The notes: a model not told the origin generated them from the letters alone. DNA of 9,381 nucleotides from Alphaproteobacteria bacterium (GCA_003250275.1 QKGW01000003.1:1-9381); one strand, 5' to 3'; counted from the stretch's first letter, positions 1-6,517 are shown. Translations and numbers: made by a program.

Positions 1-226
1 CATCGCGGTCAAGCCCGCGTGCCTGCTGCCGCTCACCTTCGCCTCGCACGCCTACGAGAGCTTCCACCTGCTGATGCCGGTGTTCCTGATCCGCACCTGG
101 GACGGCTTTCCGCGCGGACGCGAGGGCCAGGGCCTCGCCTGGGTCAAGCCCAACCGCCTGCGCGACTACGCGATGCCGCCCGCCGACCTGCCGCTGATCG
201 CGCCGATCCTCGACGCGCTGAATTGA
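1..226 (+). CDS. mutT: MutT-like Nudix hydrolase (8-oxo-dGTP diphosphatase), C-terminal part
   Basis: The frame open from base 2 to the TGA at 224-226 encodes 74 residues of a C-terminus; the start is outside the window. The stretch PLTFASHAYESFHLLMPVF followed by W-x-G-x-P-x-x-REGQ-x-LAWV and RLRDYAMPPAD is the pattern I recognise from the C-terminal half of proteobacterial MutT, the enzyme that hydrolyses 8-oxo-dGTP to the monophosphate so that the oxidised base is not incorporated into DNA. The Nudix box with its metal-binding glutamates would lie upstream, so catalytic competence cannot be judged here. A related cytosolic Nudix hydrolase is the main alternative. The next gene starts 34 bp downstream on the same strand and may be co-transcribed. 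Confidence 0.88.
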   Translation, partial: IAVKPACLLPLTFASHAYESFHLLMPVFLIRTWDGFPRGREGQGLAWVKPNRLRDYAMPPADLPLIAPILDALN

Positions 227-260
227 TCCGAAGGAACGTTTTCAAGGAAGGAGAAGTCCC

Positions 261-1019
261 GTGTCCGTCCAGCCCACCGCCTGCGCCATCCTCATCGGCA
301 ACGAAATTCTCTCCGGGCGGATCAAGGACGAAAACCTTCCCTTCCTCGCCAAGCGCCTGAGCCAGATCGGCATTCCGGTGCAGGAGGCGCTCGTCATCCC
401 CGACGTCGAGGCACGCATCGTCGAGACCGTCAACGACGCGCGGCGGCGCTTCACCTACGTCTTCACCACCGGCGGCATCGGCCCGACCCACGACGACATC
501 ACCGCCGCGAGCGTGGCCAAGGCGTTCGGCGTCGCCTGGACCCTGCACCCCGAGGCGAAGCGCATCCTCGAAAACTACTACGGCGACAAGATCAACGCCG
601 CGCGCCTGCGCATGGCGATGACCCCGGCGGGCGCGAGCCTGATCCCCAATCCGGTCTCCGCTGCGCCGGGCTTCCGGATCGAAAACGTCCACGTGATGGC
701 CGGGGTGCCGAGCATCATGCGCGCGATGTTCGACGCGATCGCCCACACGCTTTCGGGCGGCGACCCGGTGCTCTCCCGCGCGATCTCCGCCGACGCGCGC
801 GAGGGCGACCTCGCCCAGCCGCTCGCGCTGATCCAGTCCGACCACCCGGAGGTCGACCTCGGCAGCTATCCCTTCGGCCTCGGCGAGCGCATCGGCGTGT
901 GCATCGTCGGTCGCTCGACCGACAAGACCGAACTCGACGCGGCGATGGACAAGGTCGCGATGATGTTCCGCACCCTCGGCCTCGACCCCGAGGAATCCGA
1001 CCCGGCGGCGACCAACTAA
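261..1019 (+). CDS. Molybdopterin-binding domain protein (MoaB/Mog fold, CinA N-domain type)
   Basis: This 252-residue cytosolic protein carries the MoCF_biosynth (MoaB/Mog) fold. GNEILSG at residues 13-19 and TTGGIGPTHDDIT at 69-81 are the family's substrate-binding signatures, and the MAGVPSIMRAM block (146-156) is typical of the COG1058 branch. Full-length CinA has an additional C-terminal amidase domain of about 160 residues that hydrolyses NMN. It is absent here, and the protein ends after a short alpha/beta tail containing SYPFG (202-206). Such stand-alone proteins are common in alphaproteobacteria and are usually annotated only as molybdopterin-binding or competence/damage-inducible protein A. 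The real substrate is not established, and a nucleotide or FAD-related role is possible. GTG at 261 is chosen because an AAGGAAGGAG Shine-Dalgarno sequence sits at 244-253 and the conserved fold begins just after it. The 3' end overlaps the convergent ACT gene by 4 bp. Confidence 0.9.
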   Translation: MSVQPTACAILIGNEILSGRIKDENLPFLAKRLSQIGIPVQEALVIPDVEARIVETVNDARRRFTYVFTTGGIGPTHDDITAASVAKAFGVAWTLHPEAKRILENYYGDKINAARLRMAMTPAGASLIPNPVSAAPGFRIENVHVMAGVPSIMRAMFDAIAHTLSGGDPVLSRAISADAREGDLAQPLALIQSDHPEVDLGSYPFGLGERIGVCIVGRSTDKTELDAAMDKVAMMFRTLGLDPEESDPAATN

Positions 1020-1399
1020 GCGAGCCGGTGCCCGGCGGCGGCGAGCAGGGTTTCCGCGCGCGCCGCGTCCTCGGCCTTGAGCAGCAGGTGGTCGGTGTCG
1101 AACGACGAGATCACGTAGACGCCTAAGCCCGCCTCCGAGAGCGGGCGCACCACCGCGAGCAGGATACCCGCCTCGTCGAAGGCGAACGGCCCTTCGAATT
1201 TCCAGCAGCGCCAGCCGCGATCCGCGCGCGCGTCCGCCGGGATGCGCGCGGCGAGACAGGTGATCGACAACTCGTCGGCGGTGCGGGTGATCGAGACCAG
1301 GCCGGGCCCGTCCGCCCAGGGCGGAACCGCCGCATCCGCCGCGAGGCGCGCGACGCCGTAATCCCCCGCGATCCGCTGTAATCCGATCGTCCGCGCCAT
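1016..1399 (-). CDS. Small ACT domain protein (COG3603-like)
   Basis: The minus strand encodes 127 residues from ATG at 1399 to TAG at 1018-1016. The C-terminal half, with WKFEGPFAFDEAGIL (residues 66-80), VVRPLSEAGLGVYVISSFDTDHLL (83-106) and then a helix (109-122), is the signature of stand-alone ACT proteins of the COG3603/ACT_7 type. ACT domains bind small effectors, commonly amino acids, and usually regulate an enzyme they are fused to; here there is no enzyme domain, so the ligand and target are unknown. The start is supported by a GGGAGG Shine-Dalgarno sequence (minus strand, bases 1414-1409) nine bases upstream. The reading frame continues open far upstream as antisense of tctC, but that extension has no family character. 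The gene is divergent from tctC and convergent with the molybdopterin-binding gene. Cytosolic: no signal peptide or membrane segment is seen. Confidence 0.87.
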   Translation of the reverse strand: MARTIGLQRIAGDYGVARLAADAAVPPWADGPGLVSITRTADELSITCLAARIPADARADRGWRCWKFEGPFAFDEAGILLAVVRPLSEAGLGVYVISSFDTDHLLLKAEDAARAETLLAAAGHRLA

Positions 1400-1558
1400 T
1401 GCCCGTGCCCTCCCAGCCGTTCCGCCGAACCCGATCCTATATCGCACATAAATCTTCCGCCCGCTCGCTCCAGGCGATTGGAAACCCGCCGGGAATTCCC
1501 ATTTCGGATCAATAGTCCCGCGTATCCAATAATTATCCGATTTCGGAGGGTGGAACGA
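1400..1558. promoter_or_regulatory. Divergent intergenic region upstream of tctC and the ACT gene
   Basis: These 159 bp separate divergent starts and should hold both promoters. The half nearest tctC is clearly AT-richer than the genes (for example CCAATAATTATCC at 1526-1538). It contains a perfect 10-bp palindrome GGGAATTCCC (1491-1500), a near-palindrome TCCGA-TT-TCGGA (1536-1547) that runs into the tctC ribosome binding site, and an 8-bp direct repeat ATTTCGGA at 1501-1508 and 1540-1547, 39 bp apart. I found no convincing -35/-10 pair and no sigma-54 (GG/GC) site in either direction. On the minus strand an AT-rich GATATAGG-like element near 1436-1443 could be a -10 for the ACT gene, but this is weak. 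Confidence 0.4.
1545..1550 (+). promoter_or_regulatory. Ribosome binding site that fixes the tctC start
   Basis: GGAGGG lies eight bases before the ATG at 1559. The same frame is open upstream to a TTG at 1478, but the residues this would add are not signal-like and there is no matching Shine-Dalgarno sequence. The ATG, by contrast, opens directly into a classical signal peptide. Confidence 0.8.
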
Positions 1559-2548
1559 ATGAACGGCAAATGGACCGCTTTGAGTGGTGCGGTGTTTGCG
1601 GCGGTGCTGGCAGCGGCCCCGATCGCCGCGCACGCCGAAGATTGGAAACCGCAGCGTCCGATCGAGATCATCGCCCCGGCCGGCCCCGGCGGCGGCTGGG
1701 ACCTCCTCTCCCGCACCATGCAGAAGGCGCTGACCGAAGAGAAACTCGTCGATCGCCCGATCATCGTCACCAACAAGCCGGGCGGCGGCGGCGCCACCGG
1801 TTGGAACTACCTCAAGGGCAAGGAAGGCCAGGGTGAATTCCTCGCCGCCACCTCGCCGCTGCTCGTTCAGAACAACGTCCTCGGCAAGAGCGACCTGACC
1901 TACAAGGACTTCACGCCGCTCGCCGCGCTGATGGCGGAATGGGAAGTGGTCGCGGTGCGCGCCGACGCGCCGTGGAAGGACGGCAAGGCATTCTTCGAGG
2001 CGCTCAAGAAGGACCCGTCCTCGATGCACATCGGCGTCGGCCCGGCGCTCGGCAACGACGACCACATCCAGTTCCTCACCCTCGCCAAGGCCTACGGCGC
2101 CGACCCGAAGAGCGTGAAGTTCGTGGTCTACCCGGCGACCGCGGCGGAGCAAATTCCGGCGCTGCTCGGCGGCCACATCCAGGCGATCACGATCAGCCTC
2201 GGCGAGACCCTCGAACAGGTGAAGGCGGGCAAGCTGCGCCTCCTCGGCATCTCCTCGCCCGAGCGCACCGCCGAACTGCCGAACGTGCCGACCTGGAAGG
2301 AACAGGGCGTCGACTTCATCTTCCCGCACTGGCGCGGCGTGATCGCGGCTCCGGGCCTCACCCCGGCGCAGCGCAAGTTCTGGGACGACACCATCGCGAA
2401 GATGGTCAAGTCGCCGACCTGGAAGAAGGCTCTCGACAACCTCGGCTGGGAATCCTTCTACCAGAACGCCGACGAGCACACCGCCTTCCTCGCCAAGCAG
2501 CAGGTCGAGATGGCGACCACCCTCAAGGAGGTCGGCCTGGTCAAGTGA
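1559..2548 (+). CDS. tctC: Tripartite tricarboxylate transporter periplasmic binding protein (TctC/Bug family)
   Basis: This 329-residue exported protein is the substrate-capturing component of a TTT transporter; it binds a carboxylate in the periplasm and delivers it to TctA/TctB. Residues 1-26 are a Sec signal peptide with a hydrophobic core (A11-A24) and cleavage expected after AHA (24-26). The mature protein begins with IEIIAPAGPGGGWD (35-48), the first ligand-binding loop of the family, in the PGGGWD variant. It is followed by NKPGGGGATGWNYL (72-85), YPATAAEQIPALLGGHIQA (191-209, second domain and hinge) and SPERTAELPNVPTWKEQG (233-250). Length and order of motifs are normal for the Bug family. 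Known members bind citrate, other di- and tricarboxylates, glutamate, aspartate or nicotinamide-type acids, and sequence alone does not fix the ligand here. It is the first gene of the tctC-tctB-tctA-ggt operon and is separated from tctB by a strong hairpin, probably allowing a higher yield of binding protein. Confidence 0.95.
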   Translation: MNGKWTALSGAVFAAVLAAAPIAAHAEDWKPQRPIEIIAPAGPGGGWDLLSRTMQKALTEEKLVDRPIIVTNKPGGGGATGWNYLKGKEGQGEFLAATSPLLVQNNVLGKSDLTYKDFTPLAALMAEWEVVAVRADAPWKDGKAFFEALKKDPSSMHIGVGPALGNDDHIQFLTLAKAYGADPKSVKFVVYPATAAEQIPALLGGHIQAITISLGETLEQVKAGKLRLLGISSPERTAELPNVPTWKEQGVDFIFPHWRGVIAAPGLTPAQRKFWDDTIAKMVKSPTWKKALDNLGWESFYQNADEHTAFLAKQQVEMATTLKEVGLVK

Positions 2549-2564
2549 CCCAGGGCCCCAACCC

Positions 2565-2595
2565 CGGCACGGCGCGGCCCACCCGCGCCGCGCCG
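2565..2595 (+). promoter_or_regulatory. Stable stem-loop between tctC and tctB (attenuator or mRNA-stabilising hairpin)
   Basis: Bases 2565-2577 (CGGCACGGCGCGG) pair with 2583-2595 (CCGCGCCGCGCCG) around a five-base loop, CCCAC. Twelve of thirteen positions pair, with a single A-C mismatch (2569/2591), and nearly all pairs are G-C. It begins 17 bases after the tctC stop. The following bases (GCGCGCG, then TTCTTTC at 2604-2610) give only a weak pyrimidine/T tract, so full Rho-independent termination is doubtful. Partial termination, or protection of the tctC message from 3' exonucleases, is more likely. This is a common arrangement when a binding protein is needed in excess over its membrane partners. 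Confidence 0.65.
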
Positions 2596-2613
2596 CGCGC
2601 GCGTTCTTTCTCC

Positions 2614-2619
2614 AGGGGG
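2614..2619 (+). promoter_or_regulatory. Ribosome binding site that favours ATG 2628 as tctB start
   Basis: AGGGGG ends eight bases before ATG 2628. A GTG at 2619-2621 is in frame, but it lies inside this purine-rich element and would leave no Shine-Dalgarno sequence of its own. It would add only three residues (M-E-R). Confidence 0.6.
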
Positions 2620-2627
2620 TGGAGCGG

Positions 2628-3101
2628 ATGACCAAGAACCTGACCGCCGGGATCCTCGCGTTGATCCTCGGCATTGCGTACCTCGTCGGCACCTTCATGG
2701 TGCCGGTCTACGAAGCGGGCGACCAAGTCGGCCCCCGTGCTTTCCCCTTCCTGGTGTCGGCGATCGCGATCGTCTCCGGGGCGGCGCTGATCGCCAAGGA
2801 TCTGCGCGCCGCCGAGCGCCCGGCGTTCTCGTGGGGGTTCTCGGCGAACCGCGGCGTGTGGCTGCGCATCCTCGCGGTCATGGCGCTCGGCATCGTCTAC
2901 GGGCTGGTGCTCGACTGGCTCGGCTACCCGATCGCGACGTTCTTCTTCATGATCGGCATCTCCGAGCTGATCAACGACGGCCGCCACCTGCAGAACCTTG
3001 CGATGGCGGCGATTTTTTCCGTCGTCACGTTCGTAGTGTTCTCGCTGATCCTCAACCTGAGCCTGCCGCGCGGCATCCTCGGCGACATTCTGCCTTTCTG
3101 A
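2628..3101 (+). CDS. tctB: Tripartite tricarboxylate transporter small membrane subunit
   Basis: This 157-residue hydrophobic protein is the small inner-membrane subunit of the TTT system, poorly conserved in general but recognisable by position and layout. It has an N-terminal membrane segment (about 6-24), then GPRAFPFLVSAIAI (35-48), the family's most recognisable block, leading into a second segment (39-57). After a hydrophilic loop (58-78) further segments run at about 79-97, 101-115 and 124-144, giving four or five in all; four is usual. The subunit is thought to support assembly or stability of TctA and does not itself bind the periplasmic ligand. It lies 79 bp after tctC, beyond the hairpin, and 13 bp before tctA, whose ribosome binding site follows the tctB stop immediately. 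Confidence 0.92.
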   Translation: MTKNLTAGILALILGIAYLVGTFMVPVYEAGDQVGPRAFPFLVSAIAIVSGAALIAKDLRAAERPAFSWGFSANRGVWLRILAVMALGIVYGLVLDWLGYPIATFFFMIGISELINDGRHLQNLAMAAIFSVVTFVVFSLILNLSLPRGILGDILPF

Positions 3102-3114
3102 CGGAGGCCAGGGC

Positions 3115-4608
3115 ATGGAAAGCATTCTTCACAATCTCGGCCTCGGCTTCGAAGTCGCGCTGCAGCCGATCAACATCATGTGGATCGTCATCGGCGGCCT
3201 CCTCGGCACGATCATCGGCATGTTGCCCGGCCTCGGCCCGGCGACCGGCGTCGCGGTTCTGATCCCGCTCACCTACGGCATGAACCCGGCGACCGCGCTG
3301 ATCACCATGGCGGCGGTCTACTACGGCGCGATGTTCGGCGGTTCGCGCGCCTCGATCATGATCAACACCCCCGGCGACGCCTCGGCGATCGTCTCGTGCT
3401 TCGACGGCTACCCGATGGCGAAGTCGGGCCGCGCCGGCAGCGCGCTCGCGACCTCGGCAATCGCCTCGTTCATCGGCGGCATCGTCGGCATGGCGTTCCT
3501 GGTGTTCTTCACCGCACCGGTCGCCGATCTTGCGCTCAAGTTCGGCCCGGCGGAGAAATTCTCGCTGATGCTGTTCGCCCTCACCGCCACGATCACCCTC
3601 TCCGAGGGCAGCGTGCTCAAGGGCTTCATCGCGATGGCGTTCGGCTTCATGCTCGCGACCATCGGCATCGACGGCCAGTCCGGCGCGATCCGCTTCACCA
3701 TGGGGATCGAAAGCCTGCAGGACGGCATCGACTTCCTCGTCATCATGATCGGCTTCTACGCAATCGCCGAGGTGTTCAAGAACCTCTCGTCGCTCGACGT
3801 GCGCTACGACGTCGATTCGAAGAGCATCGGCCGGGTGTGGATGTCGGGCGAGGACTTCAAGCGCTCGCTGATGCCGATGCTGCGCGGCGGCCCGCTCGGC
3901 TTCTTCGTCGGCGTGCTGCCGGGCGCGGGCGGCACCATCGCCACCTTCCTCTCCTACGCGATCGAGAAATCGGTGAGCAAGCGCCCGAAGGAATTCGGCA
4001 AGGGCGCGATCGAGGGCCTCGCCGGACCGGAATCCGCCAACAACGCGTGCTCGTGCGGCGCGCTGGTGCCGCTCCTCACCTTGGGTATTCCCGGTTCCGG
4101 CACCTCGGCGGTGATGCTCGGCGCGCTGATGATGCTCGGCGTGCGCCCCGGCCCGGTGCTGTTCGAGATGCACCCCGAGATCGCCTGGGGCGTGATCGCC
4201 TCGATGCTCGCGGGCAACATCATCCTCCTGTTCATCAACCTGCCGCTCGCGGTGCCGCTGGTGCAACTCTTGAAGACGCCGCAACGGATCATGCTGCCGC
4301 TGATCGTCGGCATGGCTTACATGGGCACCTACTTCCTCAACTATTCGAGCTTCGACTTCGTGCTGGTGTCGATCAGCGCGCTCGCGGGCTATATGCTCTC
4401 GAAGCTCGAAATCCCGATCCCGCCGCTGGTGCTGGCGCTGATCCTGGGCGGCATGACCGAACAGTCGTTCCGCAACGCGCTCACCATCGCCAACGGCTCG
4501 CCCGCGATCTTCGTCACCCAGCCGATCTCGCTCGGGTTCCTGGTCCTCGCGGCGATCTCGTTGGTCTACGCGCTCAAACGGCATCGCAAGCTGATGCAGA
4601 TGATCTGA
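3115..4608 (+). CDS. tctA: Tripartite tricarboxylate transporter large membrane subunit
   Basis: This 497-residue polytopic inner-membrane protein is the translocating subunit of the TTT transporter, an ion-coupled secondary importer that accepts substrate from TctC. Two inverted-topology halves each carry a re-entrant-type glycine/proline motif: GMLPGLGPATG at 35-45 in the first half and GVLPGAGGT at 266-274 in the second. Further family signatures are YGAMFGGSRASIMINTPGDAS (split across 70-90), GPESANNA (304-311) and GIPGSGTSAVMLGAL (324-338). About a dozen hydrophobic segments fill the rest, and the C-terminus is a short basic tail (KRHRK, 488-492). The length is normal for TctA and no key motif is damaged. 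ATG 3115 follows GGAGG (3103-3107) by seven bases. It is third in the operon, 11 bp upstream of ggt. Confidence 0.96.
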   Translation: MESILHNLGLGFEVALQPINIMWIVIGGLLGTIIGMLPGLGPATGVAVLIPLTYGMNPATALITMAAVYYGAMFGGSRASIMINTPGDASAIVSCFDGYPMAKSGRAGSALATSAIASFIGGIVGMAFLVFFTAPVADLALKFGPAEKFSLMLFALTATITLSEGSVLKGFIAMAFGFMLATIGIDGQSGAIRFTMGIESLQDGIDFLVIMIGFYAIAEVFKNLSSLDVRYDVDSKSIGRVWMSGEDFKRSLMPMLRGGPLGFFVGVLPGAGGTIATFLSYAIEKSVSKRPKEFGKGAIEGLAGPESANNACSCGALVPLLTLGIPGSGTSAVMLGALMMLGVRPGPVLFEMHPEIAWGVIASMLAGNIILLFINLPLAVPLVQLLKTPQRIMLPLIVGMAYMGTYFLNYSSFDFVLVSISALAGYMLSKLEIPIPPLVLALILGGMTEQSFRNALTIANGSPAIFVTQPISLGFLVLAAISLVYALKRHRKLMQMI

Positions 4609-4619
4609 CGGAGGAAACA

Positions 4620-6383
4620 ATGTCGGTGCGGACGTGGATGGCGACGGGGGCGTGCGTCCTCGCCCTCGCGCCGGGGGCGGCTCTCGCCGCCTCCCAGCCC
4701 GCGGTGGAAGCCGCGAACGGCATGGTGGTGAGCTCGCAGCGCCTCGCCTCGGAGGCGGGCGTCGCGGTGCTCCGGGCGGGCGGCAACGCGGTCGACGCGG
4801 CGGTCGCGGTCGGCTACGCGCTCGCGGTGGTCAACCCGTGCTGCGGCAACCTCGGCGGCGGCGGCTTCATGACCATCCACCTCGCCTCGGGCAAGGACAC
4901 CTTCCTCAACTTCCGCGAGACCGCGCCGGCCAAGGCGACCGAGACGATGTACCTCGACGCCGAAGGCAACCCGGTGAAGGGTCTGTCGATCTACGGCTAT
5001 CTCGCCGCCGGGGTGCCGGGCACGGTGCTCGGGCTCGACACCGCGCTGGCGAAGTACGGCACCAAGGCGCGCGCCGAGGTGATGGCGCCGGCGATCCGCC
5101 TCGCGCGCGAGGGCTTCGAACTCGGCCGCGCCGACACCGACATCCTCGACGCCAAGGCCGCGCAGCTCGCCAAGGACCCGGAGGCGAAGCGCATCTTCCT
5201 CAAGCCCGACGGCGGCCGCTATCGCCCCGGCGAACGCCTGACGCAGCCCGACCTCGCCACCACTCTCGCGCTGATCGCGCAGCGTGGGCCGGACGCGTTC
5301 TACAAGGGCACGATCGCCGAAAAGGTCGCCGCCGCGAGCGCGGCGAACGGCGGCATCCTCACCGCCGCCGACTTCGCCGCCTACACCGTCACCGAAAGCG
5401 CGCCGCTCACCTGCACCTACCGCGGCCACGTCATCGCCTCGGCGCCGCCGCCCTCGTCCGGCGGCACGACGATCTGCGAAATCCTCAACGTCCTCGAAGG
5501 CTACGACCTCAAGGCGCTCGGCTTCCGCTCCGCCGCCTCGGTGCACCTGATGGTCGAGGCGATGCGCCACGCCTACATGGACCGCAACACCTACCTCGGC
5601 GACCCGGCGTTCGTGAACAACCCGCTCGACCGCCTGCTCTCGAAGGACTACGCCGCGGAGATCCGCAAGCGCATCGACCCGGCCAGGGCGACGCCGTCGT
5701 CGGAGGTTCAGCCCGGCACGCCGCCGCACGAAAAGGCCGAAACCACCCACTATTCGGTGGTCGACAAGGACGGCAACGCGGTCTCGGTCACCTACACCAT
5801 CAACGGCGCGTTCGGCGCGGGCGTGGTCGCGCCCGGCACCGGCTTCCTGCTCAACGACGAGATGGACGACTTCACCATCAAGCCCGGGGTGAAGAACCTC
5901 TACGGTCTGGTGCAGGGCAAGGCGAACAGCATCGCACCGGGCAAGCGCCCGCTCTCCTCGATGTCCCCTACGCTGGTGACCAAGGACGGCGAGACCCTGC
6001 TGGTGCTCGGCAGCCCCGGCGGCTCGCGCATCATCACCATCACCCTCGAAACCATCCTCAACGTCGTCGATTACGGCATGGCGCCGCAGGAGGCGGTCGA
6101 CGCGCCGCGCTTCCATCATCAGTGGCTGCCCGACACCGTCTACGTCGAACCCTTCGGCCTCTCTCCCGATACGGTGAAGATCCTCGAAGGCATGGGCCAC
6201 AAGATCACCGAACAGAAGCCCTGGGGCGCGGCGGAGCTGATCCAGGTCGGCGGCGTCGGCGGCGGGCCGAAGGACGCCGCCTCCTCGGGCGGCGACGCGG
6301 CGCATTCAGGCAAGGTGCTGAAGGGCTATCTCTACGGCGCCAACGACGCCCGCCGCCCCGCTGGCGCGGCCGTCGGATACTGA
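4620..6383 (+). CDS. ggt: Gamma-glutamyltransferase / glutathione hydrolase proenzyme
   Basis: This 587-residue periplasmic N-terminal nucleophile hydrolase cleaves the gamma-glutamyl bond of glutathione and related compounds and transfers the glutamyl group to water or an acceptor. A signal peptide occupies residues 1-23/24 (cleavage after ALA or ALAA). The proenzyme should self-cleave between E374 and T375 in KAETTHYSV, T375 becoming the catalytic nucleophile of the small subunit. Residues matching the E. coli active site are R99 (NFRET), N395 (YTIN), D413 and D416/D417 (NDEMDDF), S446-S447 (RPLSSMS) and G467-G468 (GSPGGSR). The lid-loop segment (KPGVKNLYGLV, 421-431) is present, as in transferases of the E. 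coli type. A Gly/Ser/Ala-rich insertion lies near 545-571, before the conserved YGAND and the C-terminal AVGY. ATG 4620 has GGAGG five bases upstream (4610-4614), 11 bp after tctA, so it is translated from the transporter message. Confidence 0.96.
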   Translation: MSVRTWMATGACVLALAPGAALAASQPAVEAANGMVVSSQRLASEAGVAVLRAGGNAVDAAVAVGYALAVVNPCCGNLGGGGFMTIHLASGKDTFLNFRETAPAKATETMYLDAEGNPVKGLSIYGYLAAGVPGTVLGLDTALAKYGTKARAEVMAPAIRLAREGFELGRADTDILDAKAAQLAKDPEAKRIFLKPDGGRYRPGERLTQPDLATTLALIAQRGPDAFYKGTIAEKVAAASAANGGILTAADFAAYTVTESAPLTCTYRGHVIASAPPPSSGGTTICEILNVLEGYDLKALGFRSAASVHLMVEAMRHAYMDRNTYLGDPAFVNNPLDRLLSKDYAAEIRKRIDPARATPSSEVQPGTPPHEKAETTHYSVVDKDGNAVSVTYTINGAFGAGVVAPGTGFLLNDEMDDFTIKPGVKNLYGLVQGKANSIAPGKRPLSSMSPTLVTKDGETLLVLGSPGGSRIITITLETILNVVDYGMAPQEAVDAPRFHHQWLPDTVYVEPFGLSPDTVKILEGMGHKITEQKPWGAAELIQVGGVGGGPKDAASSGGDAAHSGKVLKGYLYGANDARRPAGAAVGY

Positions 6384-6394
6384 ACCCCAGGCCG

Positions 6395-6428
6395 AATGAC
6401 CGGGCCGGAAAACGGTGGCCCGGTCATT
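6395..6428. terminator. Perfect inverted repeat after ggt, probable operon terminator
   Basis: AATGACCGGGCC (6395-6406) and GGCCCGGTCATT (6417-6428) are perfect 12-bp complements around a ten-base loop (GGAAAACGGT). The hairpin starts 11 bp after the ggt stop, where a terminator would be expected. No T run follows it: the next bases are GAAAACGCCCCC. It is therefore not a textbook Rho-independent terminator on either strand, and it may act as a U-less terminator or a 3'-end stabilising structure. Confidence 0.6.
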
Positions 6429-6517
6429 GAAAACGCCCCCCTACATGCCGAGATTGAGCCTCATAAGCACCATACACGCGTAGAGTTCAGAGAATCCGTT
6501 CTGGGGGGTGCGTCGAC
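6429..6517 (+). promoter_or_regulatory. Leader and probable promoter region of the second unit
   Basis: The 89 bp between the hairpin and the GTG at 6518 are less GC-rich than the coding sequence, especially 6450-6500, and should contain the promoter for the binding-protein/cyclase pair if it is transcribed separately. TTGAAA (6427-6432) and TTGAGC (6454-6459) resemble -35 elements, but neither has a good -10 at 16-18 bp. A G-rich stretch (GGGGGG, 6503-6508), nine bases before the start, is the only candidate ribosome binding site. Confidence 0.3.

Noticed and set aside
1478..1558. TTG 1478 as the start of tctC
   Set aside because: It would place 27 charged residues before the signal peptide and lacks a Shine-Dalgarno sequence; ATG 1559 has GGAGGG at the right distance.
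1400..2698. N-terminal extension of the ACT gene to a 560-codon protein
   Set aside because: The added residues are antisense to tctC. The ACT protein has a good Shine-Dalgarno sequence and ATG at 1399, and its length from there is normal.
3052..6305. Long minus-strand open frames (522 and 579 codons) opposite tctA and ggt
   Set aside because: Their translations are E/R/D/H/A-rich low-complexity sequences typical of antisense frames in GC-rich DNA; the plus strand carries unmistakable TctA and GGT.
3180..6383. A single 1067-codon open frame joining a tctA shadow frame to ggt
   Set aside because: The first 480 codons are the +2 shadow of tctA, arginine/histidine/aspartate-rich with no family character. 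Real ggt begins at ATG 4620 after its own ribosome binding site and opens into a signal peptide.
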